Source: DYGX01 sp035325905 (GTDB lineage Bacteria > Chloroflexota > Anaerolineae > Aggregatilineales > Aggregatilineaceae). Taken from it: 20,406 nucleotides of DNA. Position numbers and translations under genes: made by a program. The stretch is from the NCBI GenBank assembly GCA_035325905.1, contig DAOKYY010000070.1, forward strand, positions 1 to 20,406. The letters are read 5' to 3'. Shown one piece after another: positions 1 through 7,445 of the stretch (the stretch's first letter is position 1; the number at the start of each line of letters is the position of its first letter). The notes below the pieces were generated by a model, which saw only the letters and a list, made by a program, of their open reading frames with translations, did not search any database and was not told the DNA's origin.

Positions 1-143
1 CGTTAGAGTTTTGCGCCCGTCCACGCCGCGCCGGTCGCCTGGACGGAATGACTCCGTTTCACGACAATCTGTGATAGCCCCTTGATTCACTTGGGACCGC
101 GATCGTGCCCGCTGTATCGGCACGCCTGTGAGAGGAGCGCCTC

Positions 144-1412
144 GTGAGCACTTACCACGATCCTACATCCTCCAGCATCTACGATTTGTCGAACGCCGCG
201 CCGTATCGCGTCTGGGGCGCGGACGGAATCGAGCAGTCGGCGCTGGATCAAATGAAGCGCGCCGTGCGCTTGCCGGTCGCCGTGCGCGGGGCGCTGATGC
301 CCGACGCGCACCAGGGCTACGGGCTGCCGATCGGCGGCGTGCTGGCGGCGGACAACAGCGTGATTCCTTACGCGGTCGGCGTGGACATCGCCTGCCGGAT
401 GCGCCTGACCGTCTTCAACGCCTCGCCGGGCGTGCTTGACCAGCATCGCGACCTGTTCCGCGACGTGCTGGAGCGGCAAACGCGCTTCGGCGCGGGCGGC
501 GAGTGGCCCACCCCGCGCGATCACGAAGTCATGGACGACCCGCTGTGGCGCGATCACCCTGCCGCGCGCCAGTACCGCGACATCGCGCAGCGCCAGCTGG
601 GAACAAGCGGCTCCGGCAACCATTTCGTCGAGTTCGGCGCGCTCAACGTCCATACCACGATTGAGTCGCCGCTCGGCGCCATCCCGCCCGGCACGTATCT
701 CGCGCTGCTGAGTCACAGCGGCAGCCGCCGCTTCGGGCTGGAGATGGCGAACCATTACACGCAGCTTGCGATGCGCCGCCACGCCGGGCTGCCGAAGGAC
801 TTTCAGCATCTCGCCTGGCTGTCGCTAGACGAGGAAGCAGGCGCGGAATATTGGGCGGCGATGCAGCTGGCCGGCCGCTACGCCAGCGCCAACCACGCCG
901 TGATCCACCGCCAGATCATCGACGCGCTGCGGACGCCGGTGCTCGGCGGCGTCGAGAACCATCACAACTTCGCGTGGAAGGAGCAGGTCGACGGGCGCGA
1001 GACGATTGTCCACCGCAAGGGCGCGACCCCGGCAGGCGCGGGCGTTCTCGGCGTGATCCCCGGCAGCATGGGCGCGCCCGGCTACGTGGTGCGCGGGCTG
1101 GGCAGCGCAGAGTCGCTCAACAGCGCGGCGCACGGCGCGGGCCGGCGCATGAGCCGCAAGCAGGCGTTCGCGCAGTTCGATTGGGATGACGTACAGGCGC
1201 GCCTGAATGACCTCGGCATCGAGCTGATCTCCGGCGGGCTGGACGAAGCGCCCGACGCTTACAAGGACATCCGCCAGGTGATGGCCGACCAGTCCGATCT
1301 GGTGGTTGCGCTGGCGGAGTTTCACCCCCGGCTGGTCAAGATGGACGGCGCGGGCAGCGGTCCGCGCTGGGGCGGCAAGCGCAAGGGGAAAAAGGGCAAG
1401 CGCCGCCGGTAG
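144..1412 (+). CDS. rtcB: RNA-splicing ligase RtcB family protein
   Basis: 422 aa. RtcB enzymes join RNA 2',3'-cyclic phosphate (or 3'-phosphate) ends to 5'-OH ends using GTP and Mn2+, in tRNA splicing or RNA repair in the cytoplasm. The family signatures are present: PDAHQGYGLPIGG at 53-65, GVDIACRM at 79-86 with the metal ligands D81 and C84, GSGNHF at 156-161 (H160), HSGSR at 191-195, HHN at 273-275, HRKGATPA at 290-297, and HGAGR at 330-334, whose His is by homology the residue that takes up GMP. All catalytic residues appear intact, so the protein is probably active. The C-terminus is a strongly basic tail (411-422). The GTG start is chosen because GAGAGGAG lies 6 nt upstream (130-137). 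The 143 nt upstream hold no gene. No archease gene is in the window. The RtcB assignment is firm; the physiological RNA substrate is unknown. Confidence 0.95.
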   Translation: MSTYHDPTSSSIYDLSNAAPYRVWGADGIEQSALDQMKRAVRLPVAVRGALMPDAHQGYGLPIGGVLAADNSVIPYAVGVDIACRMRLTVFNASPGVLDQHRDLFRDVLERQTRFGAGGEWPTPRDHEVMDDPLWRDHPAARQYRDIAQRQLGTSGSGNHFVEFGALNVHTTIESPLGAIPPGTYLALLSHSGSRRFGLEMANHYTQLAMRRHAGLPKDFQHLAWLSLDEEAGAEYWAAMQLAGRYASANHAVIHRQIIDALRTPVLGGVENHHNFAWKEQVDGRETIVHRKGATPAGAGVLGVIPGSMGAPGYVVRGLGSAESLNSAAHGAGRRMSRKQAFAQFDWDDVQARLNDLGIELISGGLDEAPDAYKDIRQVMADQSDLVVALAEFHPRLVKMDGAGSGPRWGGKRKGKKGKRRR

Positions 1413-1463
1413 AGCCACGCGAGAAGCCGCGCCGGACGCGCTATACTGGACACGCCATGACGT

Positions 1464-1469
1464 TATAAT
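1464..1469 (+). promoter_or_regulatory. candidate -10 box upstream of the xdhC-like gene
   Basis: A perfect TATAAT lies 38 nt before the ATG at 1508, and a second -10-like TATACT lies at 1442-1447. No good -35 hexamer is found at 16-18 nt from either, so this is only a candidate. Confidence 0.35.
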
Positions 1470-1507
1470 GGAGAGCACCGACGGCCAGCAGGTGAGCGAA
1501 TACAGCG

Positions 1508-2572
1508 ATGTCAAACGAGATCTTTCAGCAGGCGGCGGAATGGCTGGACGCCGGCGAGCCGGTGGCGCTGGCGACGATCGTGCGCATTTTCGGCTCGTCG
1601 AGCCAGCCGCTCGGCGCGCGCATGGCGATGACGACCGGCAACCGCTTTGTCGGCGCAGTCAGCGGCGGCTGCGTCGAGACGGACGTATACGAGACCTCGC
1701 AGGTTGTGTTGCGGCGCGGCGCGGCGCTGATGCTCCATTACCAGCAGGTCGAGGACCCGCTGGTCGAAATCGGCCTGAACTGCGAGGGCAAGATTGACGT
1801 ACTGGTCGAGCCGCTGACGCCGGAAATCCTGCTGCTCCACACCGCGCCGGAGCCGTCCCGCCGCGTCAACGTGACGGTGTGCTCGCCGGGCACTCCCGCC
1901 GCGCCGGATGCTCGTCACGCGCAGGTCTGGGAGGATGGTGAAGCGTCCACGCCCCTACCGGAGCCGCTTCTGCGCGACGCGCTGGCCGCCCTGCGCGACG
2001 ACCGTCCGGTGACGGCCAGCTATCCCGACGGTCAGGTCGCGCTGTTCGAGCCGGTCCTGCCGCCGCCGACCCTGCTGATCTTCGGCGCGGACCAGGCCGC
2101 CGTGCCGCTGGTGCGTTTCGCGCGCCTGCTGGGGTTCCGGACGGTCGTCACCGATGGCCGCTCCGCCTTCGCGACGCGCGCTAAGCATCCCGACGCCGAC
2201 TTGGTGCTGGCCGCCTGGCCGGACGAGGTCATCCGGCGCGCCGGCGTAGACGACCGGACGTATATCGTCTCGCTCAACCACGAGCCGCGCTTTGAGGATG
2301 CGCTGCTGCACGCGCTGGCCGGGCGCCGCGTCGCGTACATCGGCGCAATCGGCAAGCGCGCTCGCCACCACGAGCGCGTCGAGCGCGCCGCTGCCGCCGG
2401 GCTGGACCTCGATCAGTTCCCGCCGATCCACACGCCGATCGGGCTGGACATCGGCGGCAAGTCGCCGGAGGAAGTCGCGCTGAGCATCATGGCCGAGATC
2501 ATCGCCGTCAAGAACCGGCGGCCCGGCGGGATGCTAGTGGAACAGGCGGCGGCGCATATGACGCGCTCGTAA
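1508..2572 (+). CDS. XdhC/CoxI family molybdenum hydroxylase maturation protein
   Basis: 354 aa. XdhC-type proteins bind molybdenum cofactor, support its sulfuration and deliver it to xanthine dehydrogenase/CO dehydrogenase-type enzymes. The N-terminal XdhC/CoxI domain spans about 8-102, with GSSSQPLGARM at 29-39, GGCVET at 53-58 and NCEGKIDVLVEP at 91-102. A Rossmann-type C-terminal XdhC domain spans about 187-335, with TDGR at 215-218, LNHEPRFEDALL at 256-267, and YIGAIGKRARHHER plus PIGLDIGGKSPEEVALSI from 277 on. Both domains are full length. The ATG is preceded by a weak AGGTG 13 nt upstream. No molybdoenzyme catalytic subunit is adjacent. The only possibly related gene in the window is the degenerate FAD-domain protein at 15681-16514. 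Family assignment is confident; the client enzyme is unknown. Confidence 0.9.
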   Translation: MSNEIFQQAAEWLDAGEPVALATIVRIFGSSSQPLGARMAMTTGNRFVGAVSGGCVETDVYETSQVVLRRGAALMLHYQQVEDPLVEIGLNCEGKIDVLVEPLTPEILLLHTAPEPSRRVNVTVCSPGTPAAPDARHAQVWEDGEASTPLPEPLLRDALAALRDDRPVTASYPDGQVALFEPVLPPPTLLIFGADQAAVPLVRFARLLGFRTVVTDGRSAFATRAKHPDADLVLAAWPDEVIRRAGVDDRTYIVSLNHEPRFEDALLHALAGRRVAYIGAIGKRARHHERVERAAAAGLDLDQFPPIHTPIGLDIGGKSPEEVALSIMAEIIAVKNRRPGGMLVEQAAAHMTRS

Positions 2573-2650
2573 GATGGCGTCTAATGGACCGACTGGCGGC
2601 GTGCGCTTAGGCTGGCTGGCTCATTTTTGCGCGGCGTGACCGCTTTCCCG

Positions 2651-2679
2651 TTGACACGGTATGCGGCGGTCATTACCAT
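2651..2679 (+). promoter_or_regulatory. sigma70-type promoter TTGACA-17-TACCAT
   Basis: A consensus -35 TTGACA at 2651-2656 is followed after exactly 17 nt by TACCAT at 2674-2679. The start codon of the next gene is at 2735, giving a leader of about 48 nt. The same two hexamers with the same spacing occur upstream of pheS on the other strand (17978-18006), which supports both calls. Confidence 0.65.
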
Positions 2680-2734
2680 CAGGCTAAGACCCGCGCATGA
2701 TACACCCCGCTGCGGGCCGCAGAGGGCAAGGACT

Positions 2735-3280
2735 ATGGCGACCGAAGAACAGCCGATCAACCGTCGATGGGGCGCCGCCCCCGTGCTGCTCGCGCTGGTG
2801 ATGCTGCTGATGGCGGGCGCTGCCTGCGCCTTCAACGCCCCTGACCGCCTGAACGAGGGCCAGGGCACGCGCGACAAGCCGGTGGCCGCGCGTAAGTTCG
2901 CCAAAACGCCGCAATATGAAGTGCGCGCCCTGAGCGTGGTCCGCCCCGTCAATGTGTCGTCTGAAGGCGAGAGCGGCGAGAACACGGACATCTCAAGCGA
3001 ATATATGAAGGTCCAGTTCGAGATTCTGTGCAAAAAGGACCCTGAGGAAATCTGCAACCTGACCGAGCTGCGCGATAGCTTGCAGGTCGTGGGCGGGTCG
3101 GGCGTGCTATTCCCGCCAGATTACACGCTTGAGATCGATGACCCGCTGCTTGAAGGCGAGATCCTCGGCGGCGCGCAGAAAGCCGGCTGGCTGGTGTTCA
3201 AGGTTCCCCAGGGGCTGAGTGTGACCGAAGCCGTCGCGCAGTACGGCGAAGATTTGCGCGTGTTTTTCCGCCTCCCGTAG
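2735..3280 (+). CDS. Secreted DUF4352-like (telokin-like fold) hypothetical protein
   Basis: 181 aa. The N-terminus has basic residues at 10-11, then a hydrophobic stretch at 13-31 (LLALVMLLMAGAACA), consistent with a signal peptide cleaved near ACA/FN. The residue before the only nearby Cys is Ala, but -3 is Gly, so the lipobox is poor and lipidation is doubtful. The mature part (about 60-181) resembles the beta-sandwich DUF4352 layout: a conserved-looking EYMKVQFEILC strand, a hydrophobic VLFPPDYTLE segment, and a GEILGGAQKAGWLVFKVPQG strand. Two Cys at 99 and 107 could form a disulfide outside the cell. An in-frame upstream start at 2627 is rejected because the ATG at 2735 has GGCAAGG just upstream and follows the promoter at 2651-2679. 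Function is unknown. The domain call comes from pattern recognition only. Confidence 0.7.
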   Translation: MATEEQPINRRWGAAPVLLALVMLLMAGAACAFNAPDRLNEGQGTRDKPVAARKFAKTPQYEVRALSVVRPVNVSSEGESGENTDISSEYMKVQFEILCKKDPEEICNLTELRDSLQVVGGSGVLFPPDYTLEIDDPLLEGEILGGAQKAGWLVFKVPQGLSVTEAVAQYGEDLRVFFRLP

Positions 3281-3381
3281 GGCTTGCCGATCCGGTCCGG
3301 GCGCCGAAAACGACCCTGGCATCAGGCCGGGGTTTGCGGTATGATTGCGCCCTGCCAGACGGAACGTCAAGGACTCAGACG

Positions 3382-4002
3382 ATGAAGGTCATTCTCAAAG
3401 AATACGTCTACAAGCATGGTGTCGCGGGCGACGTGGTGCAGGTCGCCGATGGCTTCGCGCGCAATTACCTGATTCCGCGCGGGCTGGCGGTCAAGGCCAC
3501 GGCCGGCGCGCTGCGCGAGCATCAACACCTGCTGAAGAACGCCGCCATCCGCCGCGACGAGCTTCACCAGCGCGAGCAGGAAGCCGCCAATCGCATCAAC
3601 GGCGTCGAGCTGGTCTTCGGCGTCAAAGCGGGCAAGAACGGCAAGCTCTACGGCTCGATCACCACGATGGACATCGCCCAGGCGTTGGAAGAGAAAACCG
3701 GCGTCGATATCAACCGTCGCCGCATCAGCGAGCGCCCGCTGCGCGAGCTGGGCGTGCACACGGTGCCGGTGCGTCTCGGCGGGGGCATCTCGCCGGAGCT
3801 GCGCGTGGTGGTGATCCGCGAAGAAGAAGTTGCGGACTACGAGGCCGGGCGGCCGGTCGCCAGCCTGCGCGGGCTGGGCGGGCGCTTTGAAGCCGCCGAA
3901 GAAGCCGTGGACGACACCGCCAGCGCCGAGCCGGTCGATGTAGCGGACGACACCGCCGCCGCGAGCGAATTGGAAGACGAGGAAGCACAGGCCGCGGAGT
4001 AA
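3382..4002 (+). CDS. rplI: 50S ribosomal protein L9 with acidic C-terminal extension
   Basis: 206 aa. L9 binds 23S rRNA near the base of the L1 stalk and helps maintain reading frame. The N-terminal domain starts with the hallmark MKVILKEYVYKHGVAGDVVQVADGFARNYLIPRG-type sequence (1-34), followed by the long connecting helix (about 41-75) and the C-terminal domain (about 76-148, with GKLYGSIT at 87-94). Typical L9 is about 150 aa. Here about 55 extra residues rich in Glu, Asp and Ala follow (150-206). The ATG at 3382 is chosen over an in-frame one at 3334 because L9 invariably begins MKVILK-like and AAGGAC lies 7 nt upstream. A TATGAT at 3340-3345 may be the -10 box. The usual rpsF-ssb-rpsR partners are absent. 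Confidence 0.96.
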   Translation: MKVILKEYVYKHGVAGDVVQVADGFARNYLIPRGLAVKATAGALREHQHLLKNAAIRRDELHQREQEAANRINGVELVFGVKAGKNGKLYGSITTMDIAQALEEKTGVDINRRRISERPLRELGVHTVPVRLGGGISPELRVVVIREEEVADYEAGRPVASLRGLGGRFEAAEEAVDDTASAEPVDVADDTAAASELEDEEAQAAE

Positions 4003-4023
4003 TCCAGCCGCCTGCAACGCTTC

Positions 4024-4347
4024 ATGCTGGTGGAACAATCCGGCGCCGGTGATCTTGTCGCCTTTGTGACCCGGTATATGCCGTGCAGCGTGTGCCAACA
4101 CGCGTATTCAGCCGACGATGTGGCGGTTCTGCGTCACAGCGCCGGCTCTTGGGTTCTATCGGCGACGTGCCCGGTGTGCCATCATAACAGCACGTTCAGC
4201 GCGTTTGACCATCCACCCTACACGCATCTGCCGGACATGGGCGCCGTGCGCTTGCGCCCGCTCTCTGAGGATGATGTGCGGACCTGGGCGGATTTCCTGG
4301 AGCGGTTTCAGGGCGACCTCTCCACTCTGCTGGCGCTCATCGACTAG
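4024..4347 (+). CDS. Small zinc-ribbon hypothetical protein
   Basis: 107 aa. Two CxxC pairs (C21/C24 and C49/C52) are spaced as in a zinc ribbon, with alternating hydrophobic strands between them. The C-terminal third (SEDDVRTWADFLERFQGDLSTLLALI, 81-106) is predicted helical. This layout resembles uncharacterised small proteins in Chloroflexota genomes, but I cannot name a family. The gene begins 21 nt after the rplI stop, so it is probably co-transcribed with rplI. No clear ribosome binding site precedes the ATG at 4024. An ATG at 4078 (residue 19, just before the first Cys pair) is an alternative start. Function unknown; a nucleic-acid or ribosome-associated role is only a guess. Confidence 0.6.
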   Translation: MLVEQSGAGDLVAFVTRYMPCSVCQHAYSADDVAVLRHSAGSWVLSATCPVCHHNSTFSAFDHPPYTHLPDMGAVRLRPLSEDDVRTWADFLERFQGDLSTLLALID

Positions 4348-4472
4348 CGCGCGGAGAGCGCGTTGGCCGGGCGGGTGATCGAGCCGCCGCGTTGAGCGGA
4401 CATGGCTAAATCACCCGCTTTTGGTTATGATCCGCGCGGTATTGGGCAACGGCACCGGAGAACCGAGCGAGC

Positions 4473-5885
4473 GTGACCAATTTCGTGGCGCTGGGGCAGC
4501 GCCTGCGCGACGCGCGCGAAGCGAAAGAGTTGTCGCCAGACGATGTCGAGCGCGCCACCCGTATCCGTGCACGCTTCATCGAGCAGATGGAGCGCGGCGA
4601 TTATTCGGGCATGACGCCGGTCCAGGCCCAGGGCTTTCTGCGCAACTACGCGCGCTTCCTCGGCATCGATCTTGATCTGCTGGCCTCGGAATTGACCGGT
4701 GCCGAGTCAAAGGGCGTCCTGGGGCGTACCCGGCGCGAGCCGCAGCCAACGCCACCCCCTGCTGCGCCCCCCCTGTCGATGACGCCGCGCCCGGCAACGC
4801 GCTCCGAAGATGCTCCGAGGAGGAGGAGGGGCTGGCTGACCAGCACCGCGATCGTGCTGATCGCCGGGGCGATCGTCGTGATCGTCGTGCTGGGCGCGAC
4901 GGCGCTACTCAACAGCTTTTCGGAATCCGCCGGGGAAGAAGGCGCTACCGCCGTCGATCTGACCCCCGGCCCTAACGGCGATACCGAGCCTGGATCGGAG
5001 TCCAGCGGCGAAGCGGAGGGCGAAATGCTGTCCGCCGATGACGCGGAAGCGACATCCGCTGAGGATAGCGCCGGGCCGATAACCCCGGAGCTGGCCTATA
5101 CGCCGCCCGGCGACACCAGCACCCATGTCGTGGTCAGCGTCAGCGTCACGCAGCGCACCTGGCTGCGCGTGACGGTCGATGGCGAAGTGACGCGCCAGGG
5201 GCTGGCGCGGCCCGGCGAGGTCTGGCAGTTCGAGGGCGAGGAAAGCGTCGGGCTGCGGGCCAGCAACGCCGCCGCGCTGGTGCTGTCGGTCAACAACCAG
5301 CGCCAGGGCGCGCTGGGCAGCCGGGGCCAGCTTTTCGATCAGACCTTCACGCGCGAGGGCCTGGCCGGTCCGCCGACGCCAGAGCCAACCGCCACCGGCG
5401 CGGCGCCCGATACGCTGTCTTCCAACCCCGCTCCCCTCACCGCCACCGCGTCGCCCGAACAGGCGACGCTCGTTTTGAGTCCGACGCTCGATCCGAACGC
5501 GCCGCTGCCGAGCGGCGTCGAGGACGGGCTGATCGCGCCGCTGCCGAGCGCCACACCGTCACCCTCCCTGGAAGCGCCATCTCCCGAACCGCCGACTCGC
5601 GCCCCCGCGAGCGCCACGCCGCGCCCAACCGCGACCCGCACGCGCGCGCCTTCGAGCACGCCTACCATCGCACCGACGAGCGCGCCCTCGGCCACGTCCC
5701 CGGCGACGGCCTCGCTCACCCCATCGCTGACCCTGTCGCCAACTGCCAGCGCGACGCGCACGCCTACCCCGATCCCAAGCTGGACGCCGACCCCGACTGT
5801 GACGCCGACCGCGACCGCGACCTCCTCGCCGACGCCCTTCCTGCCGCCGCGCGTCACGCGCACGCCGACCGTCTCACCCAAATAG
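4473..5885 (+). CDS. RodZ-like HTH/transmembrane/DUF4115 protein with PT-rich tail
   Basis: 470 aa. Order: a RodZ-type Cro-like HTH domain at 5-70 (LGQRLRDAREAKELSPDDVERATRI..., ending in QGFLRNYARFLGID); a Pro-rich linker; a basic stop-transfer cluster RRRR at 116-119; one membrane helix at 122-145; an acidic Ser/Glu-rich spacer; a DUF4115 beta domain at about 218-295 (TWLRVTVDGEVTRQG, then GEVWQFEGEESVGLRASNAAALVLSVN); and a 170-residue Pro/Thr/Ser/Ala tail. In well-studied bacteria RodZ links MreB to the cell-wall elongation machinery, with HTH inside and DUF4115 outside. No mreB is in the window. The long disordered outer tail is not part of classical RodZ and may span the envelope. The GTG start gives the usual RodZ N-terminus; GGAG lies 12 nt upstream, a long spacing. 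TATGAT at 4426-4431 may be its -10 box. Confidence 0.85.
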   Translation: MTNFVALGQRLRDAREAKELSPDDVERATRIRARFIEQMERGDYSGMTPVQAQGFLRNYARFLGIDLDLLASELTGAESKGVLGRTRREPQPTPPPAAPPLSMTPRPATRSEDAPRRRRGWLTSTAIVLIAGAIVVIVVLGATALLNSFSESAGEEGATAVDLTPGPNGDTEPGSESSGEAEGEMLSADDAEATSAEDSAGPITPELAYTPPGDTSTHVVVSVSVTQRTWLRVTVDGEVTRQGLARPGEVWQFEGEESVGLRASNAAALVLSVNNQRQGALGSRGQLFDQTFTREGLAGPPTPEPTATGAAPDTLSSNPAPLTATASPEQATLVLSPTLDPNAPLPSGVEDGLIAPLPSATPSPSLEAPSPEPPTRAPASATPRPTATRTRAPSSTPTIAPTSAPSATSPATASLTPSLTLSPTASATRTPTPIPSWTPTPTVTPTATATSSPTPFLPPRVTRTPTVSPK

Positions 5886-5900
5886 CGCCGCCGAATCAAA

Positions 5901-5923
5901 CGAGACGCCCGGCGGGCGTCTCG
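5901..5923 (+). terminator. Hairpin after the RodZ-like gene
   Basis: A perfect 10-bp stem (CGAGACGCCC / GGGCGTCTCG) with a GGC loop lies 15 nt after the stop codon. There is no T-run downstream, so it may be a weak intrinsic terminator or an mRNA 3'-end stabiliser. It also lies 31 nt after the end of the minus-strand gene at 5955-6182 and could serve both. Confidence 0.6.
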
Positions 5924-5954
5924 TCACTCGATCTCAATGACCAGGGCTGGCGCG

Positions 5955-6182
5955 CTAGATCGCCAGGTGATAGAGCAGCGCAGCCAGGCCCCACAGCAGC
6001 GCCACCAGCGCGGCGGCCCATACCCGCCAGAGGCGCACGCCGCGCGTGGCGACGCGGTCCGGCTCGTCAATCCGCGCCAGCACCAGCCGGGAGTCGCCGT
6101 GCAGCGTGTAGAGGCCATAGATGCGCCGGGGTTCCGCCTGCTGCGTCTGCGGGGTGGTGGGCGTGTGCGCCGGGTGAGTCAT
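5955..6182 (-). CDS. Small single-pass membrane protein, unknown
   Basis: 75 aa. A hydrophilic Thr/Pro/Gln-rich N-terminus is followed by a short beta-like segment (RRIYGLYTLHGDSRLVLARID, 19-39) and one C-terminal membrane helix at about 51-74 (LWRVWAAALVALLWGLAALLYHLAI). The ATG at 6182 has AGGGGAA 5 nt upstream, a good Shine-Dalgarno, which is the reason to prefer it over a longer in-frame start at 6266. No family was recognised. A tail-anchored topology is likely. The gene converges on the RodZ-like gene and lies downstream of the ArsR-type gene, separated from it by the inverted-repeat element at 6277-6374. Confidence 0.55.
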   Translation of the reverse strand: MTHPAHTPTTPQTQQAEPRRIYGLYTLHGDSRLVLARIDEPDRVATRGVRLWRVWAAALVALLWGLAALLYHLAI

Positions 6183-6276
6183 CGCAATTCCCCTGTCAAT
6201 TGCATCATCTGGCTGCGCGTGCGTTAGCCTCAGTAAACCACACGCGCAGGCGGGCGTACAGCCCAAAAAACGAGGG

Positions 6277-6374
6277 GACCGCGAAAAACAGCGAAAAACA
6301 GCGGAAAACCGGCCTTTGTCTTGCCGCTTTCGCTGCTGTTTGCTGCTTTATCGCTGTCCTTGGCTGTTTGTAGC
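6277..6374. repeat. Intergenic inverted repeat with 10-nt internal period (copy A)
   Basis: The left arm carries two exact GCGAAAAACA units (6281-6290, 6291-6300) and a variant GCGGAAAACC (6301-6310). The right arm is the complement type: GCTG-containing T-rich units at about 6323-6374, again spaced about 10 nt. The arms can pair imperfectly over about 35-38 nt. The right arm ends directly at the stop codon of the ArsR-type gene (TAA, complement of 6375-6377). Copy B is at 12771-12872. As RNA from the minus strand the second arm contains several U5 runs, so it could act as a terminator. Confidence 0.7.
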
Positions 6375-7445
6375 TTACCCGTGCCAGAGGTAATCGAGCA
6401 GCATTTCGGGCAGGCGCTCGACCGTGTTTTCTTGCAGGCGGTAGGTGATGGTGCGGTCGTCGTGGACTTCTTCCGCGATCAGCCCGGCGTCGCGCAACTG
6501 GGCGAGGTGGCGCGACACCGACGACGCCGCGAGGTCGAGCTTGGCGGCGATCTGCTTGCCGTGCAGCTCTCCTTCATGACGCGTGATCAGGCGCAGCACG
6601 TCCAGCCGGGAGCTGTCGGCGAGCGCCTTGCAGATGGCGAGCGTCTGTTCTTTGCCGCGCTCGATTTCGGCGCGGCGCGCCTCGGTGCGCTGGCTGTCGA
6701 ACACGATGGTCACGTTGCTATACCCGTAGAACATGTAAACGGGCGATGGAGCCATGACGATCGGGACGAACAGCACCTCGGTCACGGGGTAGTCGGGCGG
6801 CAGCGGCGCCGGAAGCTCGGTCTTGCCGGTGACGTATTCGAGCAGGGCCTGCCCTCCGGTGCGCGAGAGGATCGCCGCTTTGTGGCGCAGGCTAGCCTGC
6901 CAGTGCGGGCGCAGCGCCTCAACCTCGTCGCGAAAAAATCCCTCCCAATACCAGCGCCAGAGGTTCACCAGCCGCTCCTGGAAGGCCGGGACGTCCGCCA
7001 GAATCGGCTCGAGGGTCAGCCCTGCCTGGCAGAGCCAGTGGCACAGGTTCCGCACCTCGTTCAACGCCTCGTCGAGCGCGCGCGGCTCCAGGCGGGTCTC
7101 GACCAGCCGCTCCACCGGCACCACGCGCCCGGTCAGGTAGAAGACGAAGCGCACCGGGTCCATGTCGCGCACGTAGTCAAAGAAGCCTTCGACATCCTCA
7201 TGATCGGGATAATCGATCGGGAGTTCGAAGAACAGCCCGCCGTCCGCGTACCGCCCATACACCGCCGCCAGCTCGTTCCAGAACGCCGGCTCCAGCGCCT
7301 CGCGGGCGCGGGCGGCCCACGCGCTGGACCGCCGGGCGGGCAGCAGCAGCGTTCGCAAGCTGAGCACCAGCTCGTAGATGGGAGAGGTCTCCAGGCGGAC
7401 GAGATGGGTCAGTGGGTCAATCGCTTCGATGACTTGGAGTGGCAT
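6375..7445 (-). CDS. ArsR-type transcriptional regulator with large N-terminal domain
   Basis: 356 aa. The C-terminus holds a winged HTH of ArsR type at about 268-337: a TLAICKALADSSRLDVLRLI helix pair, GKQIAAKLDLAASSVSRHLAQLRDAGLI as the recognition helix region (about 296-323), and a wing EEVHDDRTITYRL. ArsR proteins usually have about 100 aa. Here about 260 residues precede the HTH, resembling the DUF5937-type regulators that carry a large helical N-terminal domain of unknown ligand. No Cys-rich metal site is obvious at the usual alpha3 position, so metal sensing is not supported. The start at 7445 has AAAGG 6 nt upstream; a longer in-frame start at 7511 lacks this. It lies on the same strand as, and 196 nt downstream of, the receiver-like gene. 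A terminator-like inverted repeat abuts its stop. Confidence 0.85.
   Translation of the reverse strand: MPLQVIEAIDPLTHLVRLETSPIYELVLSLRTLLLPARRSSAWAARAREALEPAFWNELAAVYGRYADGGLFFELPIDYPDHEDVEGFFDYVRDMDPVRFVFYLTGRVVPVERLVETRLEPRALDEALNEVRNLCHWLCQAGLTLEPILADVPAFQERLVNLWRWYWEGFFRDEVEALRPHWQASLRHKAAILSRTGGQALLEYVTGKTELPAPLPPDYPVTEVLFVPIVMAPSPVYMFYGYSNVTIVFDSQRTEARRAEIERGKEQTLAICKALADSSRLDVLRLITRHEGELHGKQIAAKLDLAASSVSRHLAQLRDAGLIAEEVHDDRTITYRLQENTVERLPEMLLDYLWHG

Noticed and set aside
1..80. Possible terminator hairpin (CGTCC/GGACG) at the window start
   Set aside because: Five to six pairs with a 17-nt loop and no adjacent T-run; the upstream gene is not in view.
144..2572. rtcB and xdhC-like genes as one functional unit
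   Set aside because: 95 nt apart with a -10 box between them and no biochemical link; neighbourhood alone is not enough.
5750..5885. Repeat-like DNA at the end of the RodZ-like gene as a separate tandem repeat
   Set aside because: Explained by codons for the Pro/Thr-rich tail; no exact repeat unit.
6194..6199. TTGACA on the minus strand before the 75-aa gene
   Set aside because: Only about 12 nt from the start codon with no room for a -10 box; it overlaps the ribosome binding site.
6281..6310. Tandem 10-nt repeats as a possible CRISPR remnant
   Set aside because: Units are contiguous without spacers and face a complementary arm; no cas genes.
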